From JADKIH01 sp031367345 (lineage in GTDB: Bacteria; Bacteroidota; Bacteroidia; AKYH767-A; 2013-40CM-41-45), in contig JANLPR010000201.1 of assembly GCA_031367345.1 (NCBI GenBank), positions 5,362-69,361 on the forward strand: a stretch of DNA of 64,000 nt, written 5' to 3'. Below the pieces are notes generated by a model. It was not told the DNA's origin, ran no database searches, and was given only the letters and a program-made list of their open reading frames with translations. Within the stretch, counting starts at the first letter, position 1. The number at the start of each line of letters is the position of its first letter. Made by a program: the position numbers and the translations under genes. Below are positions 9,821 through 17,642 of this stretch, in pieces.

Positions 9821-10654
9821 TTAAGTTTTAGTAAAAACGAGTAATGGTACTCTTGAATTAAATGAATATTCCGCAGAATTACTTGCGAAAAAGATTTTCT
9901 GAAAGAACCCTCTATTCTGTTGCGTAAACATCACCATCATTGATGGTTTTGTGTTTTTAACCACCTCTTCAATATTTTGCAATAAACTCTTAGCCAAATT
10001 AATATTTTCTAAATGTATTTTTATTTTCTGCTCTGGATGTCTGTTAATTGACTTGTCAAGTAAAGAACTAGTAATCTTTGTCTCCGCAGGATAATTAAAA
10101 TGTACAATCTCAATTTTAGCTCCTAATGGTTTTGCAAAACTCACCACCTTTGTTAATTCCTTGTCTATATTACTTAAATCGGAGGCGTAAAGAATACGGT
10201 CAACTTTCTTTGAATGGTAAGTACTCGGAACAACAATAACAGAAACTAATGACGTATTAATAAGTGTCGACGAATTTGTACCCAATACTTTTTTTAATTT
10301 GCCGGCTCCTCTCGTACTTATACAAATAAAATCATATCCGTTTTCTTTAGCGTAGCTTCTGATATTTTTGCCTGGGCTAATTGCTTTTTTTATTGCATAA
10401 TGAATTACCTCACTTCGAATTCCCATGCTTTTATAAACAGATTCAACAAATTTGTGAAACTTCGCTTCGATTTTAGCAACTTCTCTCTTTTCATATTCTC
10501 CAAAAGATTTAGCGCTCCACGTTGTCGGCTTCATGATGTAATAGCTATGAAAAAAAGTTAGTTCATAGCTATTTTGAAGCGCAAGCTGAATAGCGAACAT
10601 AAGTCCGGACTTTGAATTAGATGATAAATCGGTCGTGACGAGGATTTTGTTCAT
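9821..10654 (-). CDS. Tandem universal stress protein (UspA family)
   Basis: A 277-residue protein with two Usp domains. The first (1-145) opens with NKILVTTDLSSNSKSGLMFA, the Asp of the ATP-site strand and the helix after it, and later has ICISTRGAGKLKKVLGTNSS, an approximation of the GxGxxGS loop. The second (150-277) begins with VDRILYASDLSNI and ends with VPLLVFTK, its loop being degraded. Usp proteins bind ATP or act as chaperone-like stress factors in the cytoplasm; the mechanism is poorly known. The ATG overlaps the stop of the upstream TerB-like gene by 4 bp, showing translational coupling, and the eRF1-like gene follows after 12 bp. Confidence 0.88.
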   Translation of the reverse strand: MNKILVTTDLSSNSKSGLMFAIQLALQNSYELTFFHSYYIMKPTTWSAKSFGEYEKREVAKIEAKFHKFVESVYKSMGIRSEVIHYAIKKAISPGKNIRSYAKENGYDFICISTRGAGKLKKVLGTNSSTLINTSLVSVIVVPSTYHSKKVDRILYASDLSNIDKELTKVVSFAKPLGAKIEIVHFNYPAETKITSSLLDKSINRHPEQKIKIHLENINLAKSLLQNIEEVVKNTKPSMMVMFTQQNRGFFQKIFFASNSAEYSFNSRVPLLVFTKT

Positions 10655-11079
10655 ATAACTGTATTAGCTATTTCCTTTTGTGTTAAAATTATTTTCAATT
10701 CTGTTAAAAACACCAATTCAGCTTTGTTCATTCCTGAAAAAGACGATCCAATTGCGTTCGCTGTTTTGAGAATAAGTTGTTTTACGGCATCTGTAAACAA
10801 TCTAGAATGTTCTTGTTTAAAACTCTTAAGTTCATCAATTGCCAACTTTGGATCCCAATTATTTTCCAGCAGCCAATCAAAAACCATTTCAATTTGGAAT
10901 GCCGAATCGGTTCCAAATTCATCTACTGAATTTTCTAATGGAACCCATTCTTTTCTGAGTATTTCTTTCAGCTTTGTAATTTCCTCACCTCTTACTTTTT
11001 TATCGATAGCCGCCATGGAATAAAATATTTTCCCTAGCTGCTGATAAAAACTAATCATGGTGTTGTTTGACGGTTTCAT
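10651..11079 (-). CDS. TerB-like helical protein
   Basis: A 142-residue all-helical cytoplasmic protein. The segment GKIFYSMAAIDKKVRGEEIT (residues 16-35) followed by KLKEIL matches the start of TerB/DjlA-like domains (tellurite-resistance family), which commonly have 'xxAxaDGxvxxxE'. Here the Asp-x-Lys-Val version is kept (AIDKKVRGEE). TerB folds bind metal ions through acidic residues in other bacteria. There are two possible ATG starts, 11079 and 11058; both fit. It is the first gene of the operon TerB-like / UspA / eRF1-like, and its stop overlaps the Usp start by 4 bp. No promoter box was found upstream with confidence. Tellurite resistance itself cannot be claimed. Confidence 0.65.
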   Translation of the reverse strand: MKPSNNTMISFYQQLGKIFYSMAAIDKKVRGEEITKLKEILRKEWVPLENSVDEFGTDSAFQIEMVFDWLLENNWDPKLAIDELKSFKQEHSRLFTDAVKQLILKTANAIGSSFSGMNKAELVFLTELKIILTQKEIANTVI

Positions 11080-11495
11080 AGTGAACTATTTAAAAAAAAA
11101 TCTACACTCTGTAAGGTACAAAATATTACCCAAAAAAACATGACAAAAGTTATGTTTTTCTATGAAAACCTATTTTGAATTTAGGAAAAAATACATTCAA
11201 TGGATTCCAGTTACGATAAACGCTTCACGACTAGCATCCTTTCTTTTCTCGATAACATTTCGGCATTTTTCGCTCATTTCATTTCAGAACTTTCATGAGG
11301 AATAGATATGAGTAGGGGAAATTAAAATAATGGAGAGATGAATTAGAGTTCATCACAAATTCAATTCTGAAAAATTATTATAGGAAATAGGTTATAAACC
11401 CATAACTAACTTTTTAAGTTTACCTTATTGAAAATATATGGTGACTGAAATTTGTTTAATGCAAGCTAAGTTAGATGATATTAAAAAGAATATTT
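11080..11495. other. Intergenic region, no supported gene
   Basis: About 416 bp between the stress operon and the Fic gene. It contains short open stretches on the plus strand (for example 11201-11299) that have no recognisable domain, and no clear promoter box or hairpin. It should contain the promoter of the TerB-Usp-eRF1-like operon. Confidence 0.4.
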
Positions 11496-12104
11496 TTATT
11501 TAACAGGTTGCGATTTTGCAAAATTAATTAATGGATGTATGTTGCCTTTATCTGCTTCCCGCAGTGCTTTTAAGTAGCAATCTCTCGCTTCGTTTTTATC
11601 TCCTAAATTCGATCGGCCCCAATCAAAAACTCTCTCCAAATAAATCTTGTTCATTATTAAATCGGCCATCAATCGAGAATGCCGACCATTTCCATTTGCA
11701 AAACAATGTATTTTAACAAGTGAGTGCTTGTAGCGAATAGCAATTTCTTCATTGGAATAAATATTATTTTCAACCCAGTACAAACAGTCATCATTAAGCT
11801 GCTTCAATGAAACACTTATTTTTATTGGATCAATGCCAATACTTTTTTCGGTTTTCCTAAACTGACCGGCCCACTTCCAAACATTGCCAAACATTCTATT
11901 ATGAAGTCCGCAAACAAATTCTTCTGAAAAAATTATTTCCTTTTTAAACTTTCGAGTCATTGTCCATTCAATGGCCTGCTCTATGTTTTGTTGTTCAAAC
12001 TCATCCAAGTCACTCCTTGTTGTAATGGTCTTCATAATTATCCCTTCCTTTTCTTCTTCGTCAATAGGCGTCTGACCATCTATGTATTCTATATCTATTC
12101 CCAT
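11496..12104 (-). CDS. Mobile mystery protein B (Fic/DOC domain)
   Basis: A 202-residue Fic-fold protein. The pattern of N-terminal acidic residues, then SDLDEFEQQNIEQAIEW, a Fic core with HNRMFGNVWKWAGQFRKTEK, and the active-site loop HCFANGNGRHSR (133-144) match the family known as mobile mystery protein B. Fic enzymes usually transfer AMP to target proteins through HPFx(D/E)GN(G/K)R. Here Pro is Cys and the acidic Mg-binding position is Asn, so AMP transfer may be altered; I believe Asn is usual for this family. It overlaps the upstream HTH gene by 10 bp, as the A/B pair normally does. The pair is found sporadically near mobile DNA and looks like a toxin-antitoxin-style unit, but its function is not established. 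Confidence 0.88.
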   Translation of the reverse strand: MGIDIEYIDGQTPIDEEEKEGIIMKTITTRSDLDEFEQQNIEQAIEWTMTRKFKKEIIFSEEFVCGLHNRMFGNVWKWAGQFRKTEKSIGIDPIKISVSLKQLNDDCLYWVENNIYSNEEIAIRYKHSLVKIHCFANGNGRHSRLMADLIMNKIYLERVFDWGRSNLGDKNEARDCYLKALREADKGNIHPLINFAKSQPVK

Positions 12105-12559
12105 AAGTATTTAGGCATAGTGTCTATTATTATTTTCGCTTTTTCTTGAATTGCTCTTTCAATTCTTTCTTTAGAATTCTCTTGATCTTCAAGCAACATT
12201 GTATTTGAAGTTCTCAAAACTATTTCCCGCGCAATTTCCAACGCTTTTTTCTCTATCATCTTTTCGAGACTTTCATTTTTAGGAACAACGGCATACACTA
12301 CCTTCATCTCAAGCGCATTTGCAACCTCATTGAGCGATTTTAATGTGATTCTACCATCCATCTCTCTTTGCTCCATTTCCTTTACACTTTGTGCAGAGAT
12401 CTCTAACCGTTGCCCAAGCTGGCGTAGCGACATTTTTAGCGCCTTTCTTATTGTGTGAATCCAACCACTTGATGGAGGACTCAATTCACTCAATAATTTC
12501 ATTTCTCCGATTCGGCGATCAATCTGCTCGATTAATAATTTTTGTTGTTGGATATTCAT
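12095..12559 (-). CDS. Mobile mystery protein A (HTH protein)
   Basis: A 154-residue DNA-binding protein. A helix-turn-helix of the XRE kind spans about residues 33-85 (IRKALKMSLRQLGQRLEISA, then QSVKEMEQREMDGRITLKSL), followed by a hydrophobic strand MKVVYAVVPK and a C-terminal helical tail. This layout (N-terminal QIDRRI, SGWIHTIRKAL, LKSLNEVANALEMK) matches mobile mystery protein A, the constant partner of the Fic-like B protein encoded by the overlapping gene downstream. It most likely represses its own operon: inverted repeats lie immediately upstream of its ATG. The ATG at 12559 is supported by homology at residue 1 and by the position of those repeats. Confidence 0.88.
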   Translation of the reverse strand: MNIQQQKLLIEQIDRRIGEMKLLSELSPPSSGWIHTIRKALKMSLRQLGQRLEISAQSVKEMEQREMDGRITLKSLNEVANALEMKVVYAVVPKNESLEKMIEKKALEIAREIVLRTSNTMLLEDQENSKERIERAIQEKAKIIIDTMPKYLWE

Positions 12560-12564
12560 CAGGG

Positions 12565-12633
12565 TATAACCTTAAACTTATTAGCTAAAATAAGGCATTA
12601 CCCTTAAACGTGCAATATTATTATAAGGTTATA
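12565..12633 (-). promoter_or_regulatory. Putative operator of the mobile mystery A/B pair
   Basis: A perfect 10-bp inverted repeat: TATAACCTTA at 12565-12574 (6 bp upstream of the ATG) and TAAGGTTATA at 12624-12633. Between them lie a 6-bp inverted repeat CTTATT/AATAAG (12577-12582, 12589-12594) and a variant half-site ATTACCCTTAAAC at 12598-12610. A minus-strand TTG-N20-TATTTTAG, one mismatch from the -7 consensus, falls inside, so binding would block transcription. Inference from position; no binding data. The rest of the gap to 12966 holds a 13-bp palindrome GGACTTAAAGTCC (about 12702-12714) and no supported gene. Confidence 0.55.
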
Positions 12634-12966
12634 GTCTTATAATAAACATATTAAATTGCAAGTTGTTGATATTTAAGCTAGTATAAGACTGAAAAGATGG
12701 CCGGACTTAAAGTCCTGAAACCGTATAAGCCAAACAGGACGATTTTTACAGTAGAGTTCGGTCAAATAAATTTTCTCTACTATTTCTAATTAACTATTTC
12801 TACGAATTGTATCATAAACATTTAACAGAAAATTTCTTTCAGAATCTTTTTTATCGACTATACAACGGCTGTCAAAAAAATATCGCAAAATAATTTACCG
12901 TGACCAAAAATGAAATTGGAATTGAAATTAATTATTCTCGCCACTATTTTTCATGGAAAAAATCTT

Positions 12967-14043
12967 TCAAAAATATCTTGCCCCTAACCCGGGTTCTTCA
13001 CCGATGGTAATCTTGCCCGAATCTCCATAAACCATTCCTCCTAGTACCGGATCTTCTTCAAACATTAACGGCGTATCAAAATCAAAATATTTTATTTGAT
13101 TGCTGCAATACGACAAATGTACAGCTGCCGTAAATCCTAAACGCGATTCTAAAAAACCTCCCAACTGTACTTCAACAGTATTAGCCTCCGCTAATTTTAA
13201 AATTTTTAATGCTTTAAAAATTCCTCCCGATTTTCCCAACTTCACATTAAAAAGATTACATGCATCGAGTTTTATTAATCGCGCTGCATCTAAATCGTCA
13301 CAACAACTTTCATCGGCCATCAACGGAATTTTACTCGCTCTTTTTATTTCTCCTAATTCCAAAAAAGCATGTCGATTGATCGGCTCTTCGCAATGCTGAA
13401 TATTAAATTGGACTAACTCATTCAACACATGTATCGCATCTTCTTTACTCCATCCTTGATTCGCATCAATCCTTATCGGTATTTCCATTCCTACCTTTTC
13501 TCTAATCCTGCGAATTCGATTTATGTCTTCCTCCGCTTTTCCTCCCAGCTTTACTTTAATTATCGTAAAACCTCGCTGAACTATTTTCAGTGCATCATCC
13601 GCCATTTTCTCGGCATCCGATAAACTCACGGTATAGTCTGTTACGATCTCTTTGTTTTTTTCTCCACCTAAAAATTTATACAACGGTAGCCCTACTTTCT
13701 TTGATGCAAGATCGTACAACGCCATATCGAATGCACTCTTGATTGATGTGTTGCCAAAAATAACTTTGTCCATCAGCAAAACATTTGCCTCAATGTCCAA
13801 CGCATTCTTCCCAATCAAGTTCTCTGCAATTATTTTTCCTATAACTTCACATGTGCCCGACGTCTCTCCATGTATGCTTCTAAAGGGACTGCACTCTCCC
13901 ACTCCTTCAATCCCACTCTCACATCGAATTGTCACTGAAACGTTATCGGCATAGTCCAAACGACCTAGCGAAATAATAAATGGCTCGCGCAATTTTACCT
14001 TCAACGGTTTTATTACTATCTCCTTTATTATTTCGTTTCCCAT
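12967..14043 (-). CDS. Dipeptide epimerase (enolase superfamily)
   Basis: A 358-residue enzyme of the mandelate racemase/muconate lactonising branch. The visible active-site set is complete: KVKLGG with the catalytic Lys pair (163/165), metal ligands Asp193 in RIDANQGW, Glu219 in HCEEP and Asp244 in MADESC, and Lys268 in NVKLGKSGG. The C-terminal DFDTP stretch provides the DxD-type residues that mark dipeptide epimerases such as L-Ala-D/L-Glu epimerase, used in murein peptide recycling. Exact dipeptide specificity is not readable. The ATG at 14043 is preferred to an in-frame TTG at 14058, since it begins 4 bp after the stop of the endonuclease gene and would be translationally coupled to it. 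Confidence 0.85.
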   Translation of the reverse strand: MGNEIIKEIVIKPLKVKLREPFIISLGRLDYADNVSVTIRCESGIEGVGECSPFRSIHGETSGTCEVIGKIIAENLIGKNALDIEANVLLMDKVIFGNTSIKSAFDMALYDLASKKVGLPLYKFLGGEKNKEIVTDYTVSLSDAEKMADDALKIVQRGFTIIKVKLGGKAEEDINRIRRIREKVGMEIPIRIDANQGWSKEDAIHVLNELVQFNIQHCEEPINRHAFLELGEIKRASKIPLMADESCCDDLDAARLIKLDACNLFNVKLGKSGGIFKALKILKLAEANTVEVQLGGFLESRLGFTAAVHLSYCSNQIKYFDFDTPLMFEEDPVLGGMVYGDSGKITIGEEPGLGARYF

Positions 14044-14047
14044 AAAA

Positions 14048-15712
14048 TTAATACACAATCAATTTACTATAATACACTTTCATACTTGTGCTTTGCTTTA
14101 AAATATACGTTCCAGGCGACAAACTCTCTGTACTTATTAAAACCCTCTCGCCTTTCGAAACTGTCGCTGTTTTTACTACTCTTCCTTCTACGTCCATCAA
14201 CAGTACATCGAACGATTGATTTTTGCTTTCAATAACTAATTGATCATGCACTGGATTCGGATAAACAAGTGAAGATAATTCATCAATGTCGTTCACACTA
14301 TTAAAGAAATTATCATTTACAAAAATCGGAATCGATGCTGCGTAACTTCCTACTCCATTCGTTTCATTCAATTGAAAACTTAAAAATGCTCTCACCGAAT
14401 CTGTTGTTATAGAATTGTATCGAATAACTATGTTCGATGCATCTCCCGACTGAAGTGTACTATTTCCTCCACCAGAAATGATTGTCATCTCCGCCGGATG
14501 CGTAACTTGAATCGATGAAATATCTATTTGTGTATTGCCTTTATTCACTAACACATAATTAAAATCTGTTGGTGTACTAATTGGAATGTACCCGTAAATA
14601 ATTGTGTCTTGCGTGAGATCAAAAGAAAAATTAGCAGGATCAACGGAAGTACTGATGAACGAATGAATACGCTCTATGAATTGCGGATAATCTACAAATG
14701 GATTTCTATTTCTTTGTACTAGTTGAATATCATCAAGTCTTCTTTTATCCACATCTGTCACCGGAAAATTCATCGACCATGTACGTAAAACATTTTCCTG
14801 AGCCTGAGTAATAAAATTTGCATAATTCTGATACCTTAAAACAAAATAAAACAAGGCTCGCGCTACTCGTCCTTTTTGCTGATCGCGTGGCTCGAAAGTA
14901 CTGCCGTTCGATTTAGATCCGCCAACTGTCCACGTAGGATTTGTAACCACCGCAAATGGATTATCTGCTCTTACATTATTTGCCGTATTATCTGTCGGAA
15001 ATAAATGATGTAAGTCCGATTTCATTGGTTCTGCACTCAAGAAAAAAGATTGAGGAAAAGTATGCTCTGTATTGAATGCATAATTATTCTGACAGTCTGT
15101 TCTGTCGACATACCCTACTGCTGTTCTCCCTGTATAAACACATTCCAATGTATTCTGAACAGCACCTTGTCCATTCGTTCGTTGGTTATCGATGTTCATA
15201 AACATATTATCACGTGCAACATTATATCCCAATGAAAGATATCCGGCTCCTGTAATAGTATTGATCGTTGTCTTTAACGCTTCCTCTGAAGTGTTTTCGG
15301 TTAAGTCATAATACGAATTTGAAAATCGTCCTTGTCCAATAAGATCTACATTTACATAACCCCGTAGTCCATCATTCACTATTACCATTTCTGAATTGTG
15401 AAAAATATTGTGCCGCGGCGAAAATTTCACCCACACATTTTGCGAAGCAGAAGCCGGAATTAAAAAGGCAGATGCATCAACCGAAAATGCCGGTTGTCCA
15501 TAAGTGGTGTAAAATTTAATAGCGTTTACAAAAATATTTTTTGTGGTCGGATTGCTAATTGTCAATTGCAAACTATCGGGAGCATTTTCGAAAGCTACTC
15601 CAAAATTAAGTTGGCTATTATTTACTGTTAAACCTTGTGCATTTACAAAGGCCGGAAAACAAAATAAGGTTGCTAAGAGCAACCCTATTTGAATACTTTT
15701 AATTTTATTCAT
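14048..15712 (-). CDS. Secreted endonuclease I family protein with T9SS sorting domain
   Basis: A 554-residue exported nuclease. A signal peptide (1-25, LLLATLFCFPAFVNAQ) is followed by an Ig-like N-terminal domain (about 27-125, LNFGVAFENAPDSLQLTISN), typical of 'choice-of-anchor' folds. The endonuclease I domain (about 140-345) shows NTEHTFPQSFF, MKSDLHHLFPTDN, NNVRADNPF and FEPRDQQKGRVARALFYF, the His/Asn and Arg/Asp blocks of that His-Me finger family. A second Ig-like domain comes next, then a type A sorting domain (YPNPVHDQLVI to TYILKQS, last 75 residues). It should cut extracellular DNA for nutrition. It lies 19 bp after the PPIase gene and 4 bp before the epimerase gene, all in one direction. 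Confidence 0.88.
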   Translation of the reverse strand: MNKIKSIQIGLLLATLFCFPAFVNAQGLTVNNSQLNFGVAFENAPDSLQLTISNPTTKNIFVNAIKFYTTYGQPAFSVDASAFLIPASASQNVWVKFSPRHNIFHNSEMVIVNDGLRGYVNVDLIGQGRFSNSYYDLTENTSEEALKTTINTITGAGYLSLGYNVARDNMFMNIDNQRTNGQGAVQNTLECVYTGRTAVGYVDRTDCQNNYAFNTEHTFPQSFFLSAEPMKSDLHHLFPTDNTANNVRADNPFAVVTNPTWTVGGSKSNGSTFEPRDQQKGRVARALFYFVLRYQNYANFITQAQENVLRTWSMNFPVTDVDKRRLDDIQLVQRNRNPFVDYPQFIERIHSFISTSVDPANFSFDLTQDTIIYGYIPISTPTDFNYVLVNKGNTQIDISSIQVTHPAEMTIISGGGNSTLQSGDASNIVIRYNSITTDSVRAFLSFQLNETNGVGSYAASIPIFVNDNFFNSVNDIDELSSLVYPNPVHDQLVIESKNQSFDVLLMDVEGRVVKTATVSKGERVLISTESLSPGTYILKQSTSMKVYYSKLIVY

Positions 15713-15731
15713 TTATTTTATTTAAACAATA

Positions 15732-16169
15732 TTATTCCTCTGTCACTTCAATTTTTATGATTTCATCGCCTTCACGAATTGCATCAATCACCTCTAAACC
15801 ATCAACAACTTTTCCGAAGCATGTATGATTTTTATCCAAGTGAGCTGTGTTTGCACGACTATGGCAAACGAAAAATTGTGATCCACCTGTATCGCGACCG
15901 GCATGTGCCATACTTAATACACCACGATCATGATACTGATTTCCTCCTGTTAATTCACATTTGATTTTGTAACCCGGACCACCACTACCTGTTCCTTCAG
16001 GACATCCACCTTGAATTACAAAATTTGGGATAACACGATGGAAACTCAATCCATTGTAAAATCCTTTCTCTGCTAAATCGCAAAAATTCTTTACTGTATT
16101 CGGAGCGTCTTTGTCGTAAAACTCAACACTCATATTTCCTTTCTCTGTGTAAATTGTAGCTTTTTTCAT
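15732..16169 (-). CDS. Peptidyl-prolyl cis-trans isomerase, cyclophilin type
   Basis: A 145-residue single-domain cyclophilin, close to the shortest bacterial cytoplasmic forms (PpiB-like). Active-site motifs are present: SFHRVIPNFVIQGG with the catalytic Arg, GGSQFFVC and the HLDKNHTCFGKV segment. There is no signal peptide, so it acts in the cytoplasm as a folding catalyst at proline bonds. The ATG at 16169 gives the usual start (KKATIYTEKG). A perfect -7 box lies 17 bp upstream, and the endonuclease and epimerase genes follow closely, so this is likely the first gene of a three-gene transcript. Confidence 0.92.
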   Translation of the reverse strand: MKKATIYTEKGNMSVEFYDKDAPNTVKNFCDLAEKGFYNGLSFHRVIPNFVIQGGCPEGTGSGGPGYKIKCELTGGNQYHDRGVLSMAHAGRDTGGSQFFVCHSRANTAHLDKNHTCFGKVVDGLEVIDAIREGDEIIKIEVTEE

Positions 16170-16186
16170 AGTTATTTATTGGAATG

Positions 16187-16194
16187 CAAAGTTA
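16187..16194 (-). promoter_or_regulatory. Bacteroidota -7 box upstream of PPIase gene
   Basis: Minus-strand TAACTTTG, followed by C, 17 bp before the ATG at 16169. At the 19-bp spacing there is TTA in place of TTG. Confidence 0.55.
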
Positions 16195-16276
16195 AGATAA
16201 ATGAACTTATTTCTAACGCGAATTGAACATTTAACTGATTTGAAAAATCGTGTTCTTGTATTAGTTCAATGCAAGC

Positions 16277-17341
16277 TTATTTACCCGTTCCGGTTGTAAA
16301 GTCTTTCCAGCTTTTCACTTTGTATACATCTTCACCATAAAAGTGCGCTATCTGGTTTAAAAAAACAGAATTGATAAACGATGGAATTGCATCTACTATT
16401 TCATTCTCTTCATTTAAGATTACCAGCGAAGGAAACGATAACGAGCCATGACACAATTCGAAGGCTAGACTATGATACGGAATTTGAACTGTTCCAGGAT
16501 TAACCATCACTTTTCCTTTATAATAAAGAGTATCTTTTATCGTTGGATTAAATTCGATGAGATCGAACTTTTTAGATATATATGCCATGTTCACCGAATC
16601 GGTGAAAGTTGATCTCTTCTCTACCTTACAGCTATTGCACCAATCATAATTTCCAAGAAATATCATTTTCTTTTTTTCCGTTTTCATCTCTTTTGTGAAC
16701 ACATCTACCGGCTGCTTCCATTCAACTTGCTTTATCTTTTCGTTGATTGTAGTATCATAAAATGCTTTTTGATACCCATTATTGAAATCATCATAGCCGG
16801 AATTGCGATATGCGCCCTCTAATGAGAAGATAAGTATTGGCTCTAACTTCTGTGCCTCCAAAAATCCGGCTGCTATCATACTAAACTTGTATTCGTTTTT
16901 TTCTTGATCTAATCCATTCAAAAAAAGTGTAGTCGGATACATCAATTTATTTTGAAGTAACTTAACTGCTAGCGGATGTGGAGTTCGTGGCTGATTGCTC
17001 GCAGGAAAATATTTTACGCCCAAATATTCAATTGTATCCTTCCCTTCTGCATCGAATTTAACAGGATAAAAATAGGCATTAATGTACGATGAAATATTCG
17101 CATCGGCATACGTTGTTTTCATCATGTGCTTACACCATCCACACCAATCGGTATAGAAGTCCATTATGATTGGACGAGGCTGCGTTTTGTATTTAATCAT
17201 GGCCTCTTGGTAAGTCATCCATTTTACCAAACTTCCTTCGCTGTCAGCTTGCTGGCTTACCACATTTCCTTCGCGTGTAGCTTGCTGGCCGAAGGATGCT
17301 AAACTGAACAAACAAAAATAAATCGCTAGTTTTAATTTCAT
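16277..17341 (-). CDS. Periplasmic protein with two thioredoxin-like domains
   Basis: A 354-residue exported protein. The ATG at 17341 gives a signal peptide (KLKLAIYFCLFSLASFGQ). The first thioredoxin-like domain carries DWCGWCKHM (Cys67 and Cys70), in the style of DUF255/thiol-disulfide interchange proteins. The second contains YDWCNSCKVEK (about residue 235). Two redox-active CxxC sites in one chain suggest a dithiol reductant or disulfide relay in the periplasm; partners are unknown. A -7 box overlaps the region just before the ATG (17347-17354), which means the transcript would have almost no leader. A TTG at 17359 further upstream is therefore unlikely to be the start. Confidence 0.82.
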   Translation of the reverse strand: MKLKLAIYFCLFSLASFGQQATREGNVVSQQADSEGSLVKWMTYQEAMIKYKTQPRPIIMDFYTDWCGWCKHMMKTTYADANISSYINAYFYPVKFDAEGKDTIEYLGVKYFPASNQPRTPHPLAVKLLQNKLMYPTTLFLNGLDQEKNEYKFSMIAAGFLEAQKLEPILIFSLEGAYRNSGYDDFNNGYQKAFYDTTINEKIKQVEWKQPVDVFTKEMKTEKKKMIFLGNYDWCNSCKVEKRSTFTDSVNMAYISKKFDLIEFNPTIKDTLYYKGKVMVNPGTVQIPYHSLAFELCHGSLSFPSLVILNEENEIVDAIPSFINSVFLNQIAHFYGEDVYKVKSWKDFTTGTGK

Positions 17342-17346
17342 CTGTG

Positions 17347-17354
17347 CAAAAATA
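17347..17354 (-). promoter_or_regulatory. -7 box giving a near-leaderless transcript
   Basis: Minus-strand TATTTTTG, a perfect TAnnTTTG, ends 5 bp before the ATG at 17341. With transcription starting a few bases downstream of the box, the mRNA would begin at or near the start codon. No TTG at the usual upstream spacing. Confidence 0.45.
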
Positions 17355-17642
17355 GTCAATAACTAATGAGTTTTTTCTTAAAAATGACACCCAATGAGGC
17401 ATAAAATCTAACCTGAATTATATTCTTAGTATTTGTTGCTTAAAAATCCTCTTTAGGCTAACAAAGCTCCTTTTTTCTCTAAATAACGCTCTTTATACAA
17501 ATTTAATTCGTCCAAATTTGGCTTTCCAAGACCTTTTCAAACTAACTTTTATCGTCTGAGACGGGCTGTTTACCCACTCAATTGCGACTACTTACCAATA
17601 AAAAATGACAGCATACCGTGTTTGGGTTAATTTGCTTGAACG

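Noticed and set aside
12697..12789. 30-codon plus-strand ORF (starts MAGLKVLKPYKPN) divergent from mobile mystery A
   Set aside because: Higher GC and an ATG made it tempting, but too short, no family and no start signal; kept only as part of the intergenic note.
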